From positions 230,009 to 294,008 of the forward strand of contig NZ_WJOK01000004.1 in NCBI RefSeq assembly GCF_009649785.1: a stretch of DNA of 64,000 bases, read 5' to 3'. The stretch is from Agrobacterium tumefaciens (GTDB lineage: Bacteria; Pseudomonadota; Alphaproteobacteria; Rhizobiales; Rhizobiaceae). Under the pieces are notes generated by a model that saw only the letters and a list, made by a program, of their open reading frames with translations, was not told the DNA's origin and ran no database searches. The number at the start of each line of letters is the position of its first letter. Position 1 is the first letter of the stretch. Below are positions 44,163 through 53,431 of this stretch, in pieces. A program made the position numbers and the translations under genes.

Positions 44163-45019
44163 TTCGGCTCCCTCCCGACCCAGAGATTAAGAAGCGAAAT
44201 GGCGATGGCGAGCGCCGCCATGGTGTAGGCGATGGCCGAGGCGTAGCCGAAATTGAGCGAAGTGAAGCCCTGCCGGTAAAGGAACAGGCCCAGCGTTTCC
44301 GTACCGCCGCCCGGACCACCCCTGTTGGTGATGAGGAAAGGCTCGGCAAAAAGCTGCATGGTGCCGATGACGGACAGGACCACGCAGAAAAGGATGATGG
44401 GTTTCAAAAGCGGCAGTGTGATGTGGAAGAACTGCTGCCGCTTGTTCACCTTGTCCAGTGTCGCCGCCTCATAGACATCGCCGGGGATGGATTGCAGGCC
44501 GGCCAGAATGATGATGGCGTTATACCCCGCCCAGCGCCATGTTACGGCGATGATGACCAGCGCCATGGCCGCATTGGCATTGTCGAACCACGAGATGGGC
44601 GAAAGGCCAACGGAAGTGATGAGCTTGTTGATGATGCCGAAATCGGCACTGAACATCAGCCGGAAGACTGCTGCATAAGCGACTTCTCCGACGACGACGG
44701 GTGCGAAGAAGGCAAAACGGTAAAGCGGGCGTACCTTCAACAGTGGCGAGTTCAGAAGTACCGCCATGACGGTCGCAAGCGCGATCATGACAGGCACCTG
44801 AATGACCAGAATGATCAGCGTATTGTAGAGCGCGTTATAAAACGCCGGATCGGAGACCAGCCTCCCCCAGTTCATGGAGGGCGCAAACCGCCAGGGATTG
44901 ATGCGGGTGTTCTGAAACGACAGCATGAACGAGCTGACGATCGGCCAGACCCAGAACGTCGCGAAAATCAGAAGATAGGGCGCAAGGAACGCATAAGCGA
45001 TCCTGTTCCTTGACGGCAT
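44159..45019 (-). CDS. CUT1 ABC permease (MalF/UgpA type)
   Basis: This permease has 286 residues. The first helix starts close to the N-terminus and the EAA loop (DVYEAATLDKVNKRQ...LPLLKP) is at about residues 187-213. It pairs with the 4-base-overlapping MalG-type permease gene. The binding-protein gene lies 78 bases upstream, separated by a GC-rich stem-loop. Confidence 0.93.
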   Translation of the reverse strand: MPSRNRIAYAFLAPYLLIFATFWVWPIVSSFMLSFQNTRINPWRFAPSMNWGRLVSDPAFYNALYNTLIILVIQVPVMIALATVMAVLLNSPLLKVRPLYRFAFFAPVVVGEVAYAAVFRLMFSADFGIINKLITSVGLSPISWFDNANAAMALVIIAVTWRWAGYNAIIILAGLQSIPGDVYEAATLDKVNKRQQFFHITLPLLKPIILFCVVLSVIGTMQLFAEPFLITNRGGPGGGTETLGLFLYRQGFTSLNFGYASAIAYTMAALAIAISLLNLWVGREPK

Positions 45020-45056
45020 GACGACCTCCAGATGCGATGGTTGGAAAGCTTGGAGA

Positions 45057-45086
45057 GGCCGGTCCTGCTAAACCGCAAGGCCGGCC
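45057..45086 (-). terminator. Stem-loop after the binding-protein gene
   Basis: GGCCGG and CCGGCC pair around an 18-base loop in the 78-base gap between the binding-protein and permease genes. No T-run follows on the minus strand, so an mRNA-stabilising or attenuating role is more likely than full termination. Confidence 0.4.
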
Positions 45087-45097
45087 ATCCGAGAACT

Positions 45098-46369
45098 TCA
45101 TTCCGCGACCGGCAGCCCCGTGGCCGTTTCGATCTGCTTTGCGGCATCGTCAAGAGCTGCTTTCGCATCGGGATAACCACCCGCGAAATATTTGGTCTGC
45201 GTCGCCTTGTAGATCGCATCTGCATCCGACTGGAACGCGGTACCACGGCTGGGCACGATTTTCGGCAGAGTCGCCAGAATATCGGTCCAGACCGCCTGCC
45301 CACCCCAATAGGGCTGCTTTTCCTTGACGAAAGGATCATCGATGGCGGAGAGAAGCGAGGGAACGAGGCCGAAGGACTTCAACATCGTCACCTGCCCCTC
45401 ATTGGTGGTCAGCGCGTAGTCGATGTACTTCCAGGCGGCTTCCTTTTGCTTGGACGCCGAACTTATCGCCAGCGAAGAGCCACCGAGATTGGCTGCATGC
45501 GGACCGTCAGGCGTAAGGCTCGGCATCATATAGACACCCCACTTGCCCGAAAGACCGGGAGAGCCGGAGCGAACCGTGCCTTCATACCAGGCGCCATACA
45601 TCTGGCTCGCGGCCTTGCCGGCAGTATTGGCCTGAATCTTCTCATCCCAGATTGCAGCCGTGATGATGCCGGCATCCTTCATCTGCTTGATCTTTTCAAG
45701 CGTCGCGACACAGGCAGGTTTGTTGATGGTGATGTTCTGGCCGTCGGTCGAAAAGTAACCGCATCCCTGCTCGTTGGCGATCATGCGGAACCACTCGCTG
45801 TCGCCGTTGAAATCGGCCTGCGCCATCACGGTGCCCGGATTGGCGGTCATGACCTTCTTGCCAGCCGCGATGAAATCATCCCAGCTTTTGATGGTGGCCG
45901 GATCGACAGCAGCCTTTTCGTAGAAATCGCGCCGGTAAAAAACGGCCACCGGACCCGAATCCCAAGGCACCGCATAAGCTACGCCATCGACCTCCAGTTC
46001 CGTGCGCTTGAAGTCAGGAAAAAGCGCCTGTTTTTCAGGCGTATAGCCAAGTGCAGTCAAATCCGTGAAACAATCCGGGAACCGGCTCCAGAACAGTTCC
46101 GCCTCGAAATTTTCGACCGTTACAATATCCGGGAGGCCGTCGCCACCCGCTGCGCAAGCCGCCAGCGTCTTGTCGAAAACCTGATCGTTTCCAAGGTCTT
46201 CAACAACAATCTTGATGTCAGGATTTTGCTTATTGAACCCTTCGACAGTGGACTTAAGCGCCGATGCGGCGACATTCCAGCTCCAGATGGTTACGGTCTC
46301 GGATTGCGCCATTACCGGTGCCGCAAGGAGCACCAGAGCCGTCGACGCGCCAAGAAATTTAAAGCACAT
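45098..46369 (-). CDS. Family 1 sugar-binding protein of the fusion-enzyme operon
   Basis: This periplasmic binding protein has 423 residues, with a signal peptide cut near residue 21 (VMA-QSE). The mature start (TVTIWSWNVAASALK) and the NGDSEWFRMIANEQGCGYF region place it in the UgpB-like group. Several cysteines (CAAGG, FPDCF, EQGCGYF, KPACV) could form two disulfides in the periplasm. The ATG at 46369 follows GGGAGG. It leads the operon, and a divergent AraC regulator begins within about 100 bases. Confidence 0.93.
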   Translation of the reverse strand: MCFKFLGASTALVLLAAPVMAQSETVTIWSWNVAASALKSTVEGFNKQNPDIKIVVEDLGNDQVFDKTLAACAAGGDGLPDIVTVENFEAELFWSRFPDCFTDLTALGYTPEKQALFPDFKRTELEVDGVAYAVPWDSGPVAVFYRRDFYEKAAVDPATIKSWDDFIAAGKKVMTANPGTVMAQADFNGDSEWFRMIANEQGCGYFSTDGQNITINKPACVATLEKIKQMKDAGIITAAIWDEKIQANTAGKAASQMYGAWYEGTVRSGSPGLSGKWGVYMMPSLTPDGPHAANLGGSSLAISSASKQKEAAWKYIDYALTTNEGQVTMLKSFGLVPSLLSAIDDPFVKEKQPYWGGQAVWTDILATLPKIVPSRGTAFQSDADAIYKATQTKYFAGGYPDAKAALDDAAKQIETATGLPVAE

Positions 46370-46462
46370 TGAAAACCTCCCTTTTTTCAATTGCCGTTCT
46401 TTAGCGAACATGGGCACATTACCGGCGGCAGGAAATCTGTCTCGTACAAAGGGAACATCGAT

Positions 46463-47353
46463 TTGGCGGAAAGTAAGATTGCCGAAAGAGCCTTCTACCA
46501 GCCGGGTGCAAGCAGCATCGAAGGCATGCCGACCACGCTCCAGCTTTTTTACAACCACCCGCCCATCATGCTCAGGCCGCACTGGCATGCGCAGGTGGAG
46601 GTGAACTATGTGATGTCGGGATCCGTACATTACCGGATGGGCGACCACGACCTTTCGCTCGATGCCGGCCAGATGTGCATTTTCTGGGGCGGCCAGCCGC
46701 ACCAGATGGACCGTTCCTCCGATGATTCGATTTATGCGGGCGCGCATCTTCCGCTCGTCCATTTTTTCCGCATGCGGCTGCCGGCTGCGGTTTCCAGCCT
46801 GCTGATGGGCGGCGCAACGATGGTGAGTGCGCAGACGGACCGGGCCGACGAGGAAAATTTCGGCCGCTGGTTCCGTTACGTTACGTCGGGTGATCCGGCC
46901 AAGGCGCAGCACGCGGTGGAGGAATTGCTGCTGCGGGTGGAGCGCATGTTCCTCGAACCCTATACCGTCATATCCTCCGCCGTCAGCGGCAAACGGGAAG
47001 AGAACGACGAGAGCATGGCGCCCTCAATCGGCGTGGTGCGCATGTGCGATTTCATTGCCGCCAATTTTCTAGACGACATCGACGCGACCGAAATTGCCCG
47101 CGCCGCCTCGCTTCATCCGAAATATGCGATGAACCTGTTTCGCAAATCCACCGGCATGACGCTGATCAAATACCTGACCTTGCTCAGGCTTTCTCGCGCC
47201 CAGGCGATGCTGATGAACGGCAAGGACAATATTCTGCAGATTGCCATGGAAAGTGGCTTCGGCTCCGTCAGCGCCTTCAACAAGGCGTTTCGTCAGATCG
47301 CCGGCATGTCGCCTTCCGATTTCCGCCGCGACATGCGCGCGACGGCGGCTTAA
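46463..47353 (+). CDS. AraC-family regulator, divergent from the ABC operon
   Basis: This regulator has about 296 residues. An N-terminal cupin-type sensing domain (HWHAQVEVNYVMSGSVHYRMG, metal-like His residues) is followed by a C-terminal double helix-turn-helix ending in SGFGSVSAFNKAFRQIAGMSPSDFRR. No ATG suits the start. A TTG at 46463, with AAGGGA upstream, gives a normal N-terminus, but another TTG at 46391 cannot be excluded. It probably activates the divergent ABC/fusion-enzyme operon. Its end overlaps the end of the next, convergent AraC gene by 4 bases. Confidence 0.9.
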   Translation: MAESKIAERAFYQPGASSIEGMPTTLQLFYNHPPIMLRPHWHAQVEVNYVMSGSVHYRMGDHDLSLDAGQMCIFWGGQPHQMDRSSDDSIYAGAHLPLVHFFRMRLPAAVSSLLMGGATMVSAQTDRADEENFGRWFRYVTSGDPAKAQHAVEELLLRVERMFLEPYTVISSAVSGKREENDESMAPSIGVVRMCDFIAANFLDDIDATEIARAASLHPKYAMNLFRKSTGMTLIKYLTLLRLSRAQAMLMNGKDNILQIAMESGFGSVSAFNKAFRQIAGMSPSDFRRDMRATAA

Positions 47354-48213
47354 TTTTCCGCCTCTTCAAAATCGGAGTAGCCGGCACTGCGCTGATCTGC
47401 CGCCTTGCGATAGGCGCGGGGCGAATTGCCGAGCATTCGCCGGAACATGGTGGTGAAAGCCGGAATATTTTCATAACCGGCATCCAGCGCCACATTGGTC
47501 ACCGCCTCGCCCGCGGCAAGCCTTGGCAGAGACGCAAAAATGCAGGCCTGCTGACGCCAGGTGACAAAACTCACCCCCAACTCTTTACGAAATAACCGCG
47601 TAAAGGAGCGCCGGCTCATGCCCATGGCGGCGGCCCAGTCATCGATTTCCACTCTGGCCACAGGCTTTTTCAGGAACTCGCGGCAAAGACCGGCAAGACG
47701 CGAATTATCGGGAAAGGGTAATCCGAGCGGGCGTTCCGGCAGACGGTTTACCTCATCAAGCAGAAGCGCCCGCACCAGTCCCTGCCGGTGAAAAGCGGCA
47801 GGTTGCAACTCCTCGCCCAGCAATTCCGAAATCAGGCTGGAGGCAAGGGCGGTAATTTCCACCACCCTTGGGGCCTCGGCTTGAAACAGATCGGGGTGAA
47901 CGTAGATTGAATGCATCTCCACCGTTGAGATGATCTCAGCCTCGTGTTTCAGCCCGGCTGGAATGATAAGCCCGTGACCGGGCGGTATCATCCAGCGCCC
48001 GGCGGCGGTGCTGACCAGCACGACGCCCTGGCGTGCGCACCATATCTGCACCCGGCCATGGCTGTGGACAGGGGTACGGTGTCCTGTCGGATAGGCACGG
48101 TGAAGCGCCAGCACCGGCTCGTTGGTGCCGTCGATCAATTTCAGGCTGCGTTCATGGTCGTCAACCGCCAGACGGGCGGGTTTTAGCGATTTGATTTTTG
48201 CCATTTGGCCCAT
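47350..48213 (-). CDS. AraC-family regulator, divergent from the MFS gene
   Basis: This regulator has 287 residues. A cupin domain (HRTPVHSHGRVQIWCARQG...PPGHGLIIPAG, about residues 45-85) precedes the double helix-turn-helix (about 185-275; RRSFTRLFRKELGVSF is typical). Layout and motif style resemble the group of AraC regulators that control adjacent MFS exporters, such as NimR. It is transcribed away from the MFS gene at 48328 with 114 bases between. Either of two nearby ATGs (48213, 48204) may be used; neither has a strong ribosome site. Confidence 0.92.
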   Translation of the reverse strand: MGQMAKIKSLKPARLAVDDHERSLKLIDGTNEPVLALHRAYPTGHRTPVHSHGRVQIWCARQGVVLVSTAAGRWMIPPGHGLIIPAGLKHEAEIISTVEMHSIYVHPDLFQAEAPRVVEITALASSLISELLGEELQPAAFHRQGLVRALLLDEVNRLPERPLGLPFPDNSRLAGLCREFLKKPVARVEIDDWAAAMGMSRRSFTRLFRKELGVSFVTWRQQACIFASLPRLAAGEAVTNVALDAGYENIPAFTTMFRRMLGNSPRAYRKAADQRSAGYSDFEEAEN

Positions 48214-48327
48214 TCACAAAGAAACTCGTCCAGAACACGAAAGCAGGCCAGAAACAATATGAATAAAAGCGGGAAGAAATAAAGACACGTTTCCCGTCTC
48301 TCGCGGGGAATCTGGAGAGGATACATC

Positions 48328-49524
48328 ATGGCCACCGTCACCAGCACCGGGTTCAGCCCGCAACGCACGGCGTTTTCAATCATTGCAGCCGCCAGCTTCT
48401 GCCACATGCTCAACGACATCATGCAATCGCTGCTGACGTCGCTTTATCCGCTGCTCAAGGCCAATTATGCGCTCGACTTCATGCAGATCGGGCTGCTCAC
48501 CTTCGCCTTTCAGGTCACGGCATCGCTGTTGCAGCCGGTCGTCGGCATGGTGACCGATCGCTGGCCCATGCCTTTCTCCCTGCCAGTCGCCATGCTCTCC
48601 ACCTGTGCCGGCCTCATCACGCTCGCATTCGCTCACAGCTTCGAGGTGCTCGTAATCGGCGCCTGCCTGATCGGTGTCGGCTCGGCGATCTTCCATCCGG
48701 AGGCGTCCCGCGTTGCCCGTCTGGCATCTGGTGGTCGCCACGGTCTGGCACAGTCCTTCTTCCAGGTTGGTGGCAATACAGGCACGGCCATCGGCCCGCT
48801 GCTGGCCGCCTTCATCGTCATCCCGTTCGGTCAAGCCAGCCTCAGCTGGTTCTCACTGATCGCGCTGATGGGCTTTGCCGTCTTGTCCTGGGTCGGCGTC
48901 TGGTATACCCGCCACCGCCGCGCGAATGTCGGCAAGGCTCCGGCCAGCCGCGCACTTCCGCTGGCACGCGGCACCGTGATGATGACGCTTGCCGTGCTGG
49001 TGGTTTTGACCGCCACCAAGAACGCCTATCTCGCCAGCCTTTCCAGCTATTTCACCTTCTACACCATCGAGAAGTTCGGGCTGGGCGTGCAGGATGCGCA
49101 GGTTCTGCTGTTTCTCTTCCTTGGCGCTTCTGCGGCGGGCGTTTTCTTCGGTGGCCCGATCGGCGACCGCTTCGGCTCGCGCGTCGTCATCTGGTTCTCG
49201 ATCCTCGGCGTCATTCCCTTCGCGCTGATGCTGCCCTATGCGAACCTGTTCTGGACGACCGTTCTCGTCGTCGTCATCGGCTTCGTCTTCTCCTCCGCCT
49301 TCTCGGCAATCGTCGTGTTCGCGCAGGAACTGGTACCAGGGCGCGTTGGCCTCATCGCCGGCATGTTCTTCGGTTTCGCCTTTGGCTTCGGTGGCATCGG
49401 AGCCGCGGTTCTCGGGATCTATGCGGATAAGGAAGGCATCGAGTTCGTCTATCGCATCTGCTCCTACCTGCCGCTGCTCGGCCTGTTGACCGTGCTTTTG
49501 CCAAAGTTGCCAAGCCACCGGTAA
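48328..49524 (+). CDS. MFS exporter, fosmidomycin-resistance-like
   Basis: This 12-helix major facilitator protein has 398 residues. The segments GVGSAIFHPEASRVARLASGGRHGLAQ and FQVGGNTGTAIGPL are hallmarks of the Fsr group. The motif A-like loop (GMVTDRWPM) follows helix 2. GAGAGGA lies before the ATG. Fsr proteins export drugs such as fosmidomycin, but in soil bacteria the real substrate is usually unknown. Control by the divergent AraC gene is likely. It is not obviously linked to the sugar operons around it. Confidence 0.93.
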   Translation: MATVTSTGFSPQRTAFSIIAAASFCHMLNDIMQSLLTSLYPLLKANYALDFMQIGLLTFAFQVTASLLQPVVGMVTDRWPMPFSLPVAMLSTCAGLITLAFAHSFEVLVIGACLIGVGSAIFHPEASRVARLASGGRHGLAQSFFQVGGNTGTAIGPLLAAFIVIPFGQASLSWFSLIALMGFAVLSWVGVWYTRHRRANVGKAPASRALPLARGTVMMTLAVLVVLTATKNAYLASLSSYFTFYTIEKFGLGVQDAQVLLFLFLGASAAGVFFGGPIGDRFGSRVVIWFSILGVIPFALMLPYANLFWTTVLVVVIGFVFSSAFSAIVVFAQELVPGRVGLIAGMFFGFAFGFGGIGAAVLGIYADKEGIEFVYRICSYLPLLGLLTVLLPKLPSHR

Positions 49525-49551
49525 AGACCCTTCGCTCTCAAGCGTTTCGTC

Positions 49552-49587
49552 ACGGCAGTCACCTGTGATAATCACGGTGACTGCCGT
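49552..49587. promoter_or_regulatory. Perfect 12-bp inverted repeat before lysR
   Basis: ACGGCAGTCACC and GGTGACTGCCGT face each other across a 12-base loop, 27 bases after the MFS stop and 25 bases before the LysR ATG. It could end the MFS transcript, although no T-run follows, or be a LysR autoregulatory site. The sequence allows both. Confidence 0.5.
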
Positions 49588-49612
49588 AATTCGTTGAGCG
49601 AAGACCAGCCAC

Positions 49613-50509
49613 ATGCAGATACCGATAAAATCGATCCTCGTCTTTCATGCTGCGGCAAGGGCGGGCAGCATTTCGCGGGCGGCGGAAGAGCTGAGCGTTA
49701 CGCCTTCAGCCGTTTCCCAGCAGATCCAGTTGCTCGAAGGCCAGCTTGGCACGACGCTGATGGCGCGGACCGGCCGCAAGGTGACGCTGACGGAGGCGGG
49801 CGAGCGGTACTTCTCGATGATCACCGCACAGATCGAGCAGATCACCGATGCCACCGACAGTATTCGCGGCTTCCGCTCGGTGACCACGCTGACAATCAGG
49901 GCAACCCCGACCATTTCCAACAAATGGCTGCTGCCGCGTCTCGGCTCCTTTCTGGAGGAGCATCCCGAACTGGAAGTGCGCCTCGACGGCACCAACGAGC
50001 CGACAGATTTTTCGCAGGAGCTTGTCGACATAGAGCTGCGCCATGGCGATGGCCGCTGGCCGGGCCTGTTTGTGGAAGGGCTCGTGGAGGAGGAGTTCCT
50101 GCCGGTCTGTTCACCGGACATGCCCGGTGCCGGTACATTCCTGCCTGAAGATTTGCAGAACCAGCGGCTTATCCACTCGGTCAAGGCGCAGGCGCAATGG
50201 AACCACTGGTTCCCGCTTTCCGGCGTGACGGCTGAAAAGCGCTGGCGTCGCGTTCTGTTCGATCGTAGCCACATGGCCATCGACGCCGCCGTTCTGGGCA
50301 TCGGCGTGGCGCTGGAAAGCACGTTGATGATGGAGCAGGAACTGCAACGCGGAATGCTGATCCCGGCCGTGGCCGATGCGCCCCGCATCAAGCTCGTCAC
50401 GCAATGGATCGTTTGCCCGCATTCCCACCTGCGTCAGAGAAAAGTGACGCTGTTTCTGGAGTGGATGCGAAAACAACGCGACGAGTGGCGTGCCCGTCGC
50501 GTTGTCTGA
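49613..50509 (+). CDS. LysR-family regulator (GcvA-like)
   Basis: This regulator has 298 residues. The winged helix-turn-helix occupies residues 1-60 (FHAAARAGSISRAAEELSVTPSAVSQQI), followed by a linker helix and a type 2 periplasmic-binding-like sensor domain. The sequence is of the GcvA/AmpR style. It faces the 3' end of the TRAP operon at 50534-56025. LysR proteins usually control a divergent neighbour; here the divergent side is the MFS gene's end, so the TRAP operon is a tentative target only. Confidence 0.93.
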   Translation: MQIPIKSILVFHAAARAGSISRAAEELSVTPSAVSQQIQLLEGQLGTTLMARTGRKVTLTEAGERYFSMITAQIEQITDATDSIRGFRSVTTLTIRATPTISNKWLLPRLGSFLEEHPELEVRLDGTNEPTDFSQELVDIELRHGDGRWPGLFVEGLVEEEFLPVCSPDMPGAGTFLPEDLQNQRLIHSVKAQAQWNHWFPLSGVTAEKRWRRVLFDRSHMAIDAAVLGIGVALESTLMMEQELQRGMLIPAVADAPRIKLVTQWIVCPHSHLRQRKVTLFLEWMRKQRDEWRARRVV

Positions 50510-50533
50510 TGCTTCAGGCTAAACGTTTCTGCG

Positions 50534-51814
50534 TCAGTAAAGACCCATCAGCCTGATGGGCCCAAGCGTCAGAGCCGGGAACAGCACCAGGGCCAAGATT
50601 GCCGCGACCAGGATGGACATCGGCGCAAGCGAGCCCTTGATCACATCCTCGATGGACATTTTCGCCACCTGCGCCACCGCAAATAGGCATACACCAACCG
50701 GAGGTGTGACAAGCCCAAGCGTCAGGGTGATGACCATGACGATCAGGAAGTGGATCGGATCGACCCCAAGCAAGACGGCTGGCGGCATAAGCACCGGGAT
50801 CATCATGAACATCGCGGCAATCGCATCCATGAACATGCCGACGATGATCAGGAACAGGAAGATCAGAACCATCGCCATGGTCGGGCCGGTGCTGATATGA
50901 CCAAGGAAAACCGCAACCTGTGCCGGCAAGCCGTCAAAGGTGAAGACCCAAGCCGCCAGTTTCGCCGTCGCCGCGATGAAGAGGATCGAACCGGATGTCC
51001 GCGCCGTGTCCATGAAGATGCCGAGTAGCGCCGAAAATGGGATCGTCCGGTAAAGGATGACCGACAGAAACAGCGTGTATACAACGGCAATGCCGGCCGC
51101 TTCCGTCGGCGTGAAATAGCCGTCGACAATTCCAATCAGCAGGATCACCGGCGTAAGCATCGGCAGGATGGCCGCAAGACCGGTCGTCACCACACGGCGG
51201 ACATTGAACGGCGTGGGCGGATTGAACCCGTTTCGCACCGCATAGATGTGATTATACACCATGAACACGAATGCGAGGAACAATCCCGGCACCAGCCCTG
51301 CCACGAGCAGGGTTCCGATGGAGGCGTTAGCAACCGAGCCGGCGATGACGATGAGGATCGAAGGCGGGATGATCGAGGAAAGCGTGGAGGTGCAGAGCGT
51401 CAGCCCGACGGCATATCCCTTCGGAAAACCGTGACGCTCCATGGCCTTGATTTCGATCGCGCCGATTGAGGCAATATCGGCGACGGACGAACCGGAGACA
51501 CCGCCGAAAATCACCGACGAGGCGACATTGACATGGCCGAGACCGCCGGGAAGCCAGCCGACAATCGCCTCTGCGAAGTCAAACAGTCGTTCGGCGACCT
51601 TGCCCCGTTCCATCAGAACGCCGACGAGAATGAAAAGCGGCACGGCGACGAGAAGGAAAGAGTTCATGCCGGAAAACATGGTTTGCGCCAGAAGGTCCAT
51701 CGGCATCGACGTATAAAGCGCGATGGAGGCCACACTGGCAAGTCCAAGTGCGACGGCAAGTGGAACGCCGAAGGCGCTCATCAGCAGGAAAAGTCCAAGC
51801 AGCGTCAGGCTCAT
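50534..51814 (-). CDS. TRAP transporter large membrane subunit (DctM type), second system
   Basis: This channel subunit has 426 residues, about 12 membrane helices and typical TRAP loops (FGGVSGSSVADIASIG, SIIPPSILIVI). It overlaps the small subunit gene by 4 bases. It closes a six-gene operon with two dehydrogenase-like enzymes and a small monooxygenase-fold protein. The system is only distantly similar to the TRAP system at 28755-31612, so a different organic or sugar acid is expected. Confidence 0.94.
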   Translation of the reverse strand: MSLTLLGLFLLMSAFGVPLAVALGLASVASIALYTSMPMDLLAQTMFSGMNSFLLVAVPLFILVGVLMERGKVAERLFDFAEAIVGWLPGGLGHVNVASSVIFGGVSGSSVADIASIGAIEIKAMERHGFPKGYAVGLTLCTSTLSSIIPPSILIVIAGSVANASIGTLLVAGLVPGLFLAFVFMVYNHIYAVRNGFNPPTPFNVRRVVTTGLAAILPMLTPVILLIGIVDGYFTPTEAAGIAVVYTLFLSVILYRTIPFSALLGIFMDTARTSGSILFIAATAKLAAWVFTFDGLPAQVAVFLGHISTGPTMAMVLIFLFLIIVGMFMDAIAAMFMMIPVLMPPAVLLGVDPIHFLIVMVITLTLGLVTPPVGVCLFAVAQVAKMSIEDVIKGSLAPMSILVAAILALVLFPALTLGPIRLMGLY

Positions 51815-52359
51815 GGCCGTTTCTCCATATTTCCAACGACCAGATCGGCTTCGGCAAGAGGCTGCGAGCCCTGCGGCAGTTCAATGCGATCGCGATGTTG
51901 ACGCAGGGATTCCACGATGGCGGCAATGCCGAGAGCGGCGCTAAGCGGAATGATGACGCCGATCATCCACATCGGCGTGGCAAGCGTGGCGGCGGCTTCA
52001 TTCATCACATATTGCTGGCGCACCAGCGTCCAGCCCGTCCAGATCATCAGGCTAAAAAAGACGACCGAGGACAGAACGTAGATGAGCAGCGCGAGGCTGC
52101 GGACAAAGGCCGGCATAAGCGCGATGAACACCGTTACCCGCGCCATGTCGGCGGTACGGAAGCTACCCGCCACCCCCAGGAACACCATCCATATGAAAAG
52201 ATACCGTGTAGCTTCCTCGGTCCACGAGACCGGAGTGCCCCACATTCGGGTCGACACCTGCAGAAGCACGACGGCCAGAACCCCGATAGCGGCCAGACCG
52301 GCCAGCACGTCGGTCGCCAATCTGATGACCCTGCCGAAAAATGATGACGTTTCGTCCAT
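51811..52359 (-). CDS. TRAP transporter small membrane subunit (DctQ type), second system
   Basis: This four-helix protein has 182 residues and includes the family stretch RMWGTPVSWTEEATRYLFIWMVFLG. The ATG at 52359 follows GGGAGGACAGG and gives a normal N-terminus; a longer frame to 52449 overlaps the binding-protein gene and is rejected. It is encoded 55 bases after the binding protein and coupled to the large subunit. Confidence 0.92.
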   Translation of the reverse strand: MDETSSFFGRVIRLATDVLAGLAAIGVLAVVLLQVSTRMWGTPVSWTEEATRYLFIWMVFLGVAGSFRTADMARVTVFIALMPAFVRSLALLIYVLSSVVFFSLMIWTGWTLVRQQYVMNEAAATLATPMWMIGVIIPLSAALGIAAIVESLRQHRDRIELPQGSQPLAEADLVVGNMEKRP

Positions 52360-52414
52360 AAACCTGTCCTCCCAACCGGACCGACTGCGCGCCGGCCCGG
52401 AAGACCTGATTGAC

Positions 52415-53410
52415 TTACTTCTTGCCGACGGCGGTAATGGTCTTGTCAAAGAAAGCCTGATCCTTCACCAGTCCGGCAAAGACGGGATAGAGGCCCTTCG
52501 AGACTTCCACGAACGCCCTCTGCTGCTCCAGCGTCAGGCGATTGATCTCCATTCCGTGTTTCTGCAGTTCGGTGATCGTCGCTTCCGCGCTCGAGGCGTC
52601 GTTTTGCACCTTCCACACTTCCGCTTCCTTCGCCGCCTCCTCAACGGCCGCCTTATGCGCATCGCTCAGGGCGTTGAACTTGGCGGGGCTGATTCCCAGA
52701 ACCCAGCCGTCACCCATATGGTTGGTGATCGAGACGTATTTCTGCACCTCGTAGAATTTCGCCGACAATGGGACGTTGATAGGGTTTTCCTGCCCGTCGA
52801 CGACCTTCAACTGCAAGGCGTTATAAACCTCGGCAAAGGCGAGCGGCGTCGGTGCGGCGCCCATCTTCTTGAAGAATTCCACCCAGAGCGGATTGTTGGG
52901 AACGCGGAACTTCAAACCCTTGAGATCATCCGGCGAGGTTATCGGGCGCTTGGAATTGGTCATCTGGCGGAAGGGGCGCGGCCACAGATCCACCGCCTTG
53001 ATGCCGATCTTTTCTAGTCCGGCAATCAACTCCTTGCCCTGCTCACCTTCCAGATAGGTGCGAAGCTGTTCTTCATCGTCAAAAAGATAGGGAATGGAAA
53101 TCGCCGAAAAACGCGGGTCGAAATTCGCATAAAGCGATGTCGCCAGAAGCAGCATGTCGAGCGATCCGCCCGCCAGCTGCTTGACGGCGCCCGATGGATC
53201 ACCGCCGTAAAGCGAGCCGTTCGCGAAGACCTTGACGGTGACTTCGCCATTTGTCTTGGCGGACACCAGCTCGGCGAACTTGTTGGCCGCGAGCGTAATT
53301 TCGGAATTGTCCGGATCCGGCGTCGAAAGCGTGAGCGTTTCCGCCTGTGCGATCGATGCAACCAGCATGGTGGCGGCGAGAGCCAGCCCGTAAAGTTTTG
53401 AAATTTTCAT
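52415..53410 (-). CDS. TRAP transporter substrate-binding protein (DctP type), second system
   Basis: This periplasmic protein has 331 residues with a signal peptide cut after AQA at residue 23. The family Arg clamp is visible in LKGLKFRVPNN, and the FAEVYNALQLKVVDGQENPI segment forms the conserved hinge. GGGAGGAA precedes the ATG. DctP proteins bind carboxylates; the enzyme partners (a GarR-like dehydrogenase and an SAF-domain oxidoreductase) suggest a hydroxy or sugar acid, which is not identified. Confidence 0.93.
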   Translation of the reverse strand: MKISKLYGLALAATMLVASIAQAETLTLSTPDPDNSEITLAANKFAELVSAKTNGEVTVKVFANGSLYGGDPSGAVKQLAGGSLDMLLLATSLYANFDPRFSAISIPYLFDDEEQLRTYLEGEQGKELIAGLEKIGIKAVDLWPRPFRQMTNSKRPITSPDDLKGLKFRVPNNPLWVEFFKKMGAAPTPLAFAEVYNALQLKVVDGQENPINVPLSAKFYEVQKYVSITNHMGDGWVLGISPAKFNALSDAHKAAVEEAAKEAEVWKVQNDASSAEATITELQKHGMEINRLTLEQQRAFVEVSKGLYPVFAGLVKDQAFFDKTITAVGKK

Positions 53411-53431
53411 GTGTTCCTCCCGTTGTTGTCT

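Noticed and set aside
45032..46372. Plus-strand open frame of 446 codons over the binding-protein gene
   Set aside because: Antisense shadow of a clear family 1 binding protein; composition is atypical and no domain is visible.
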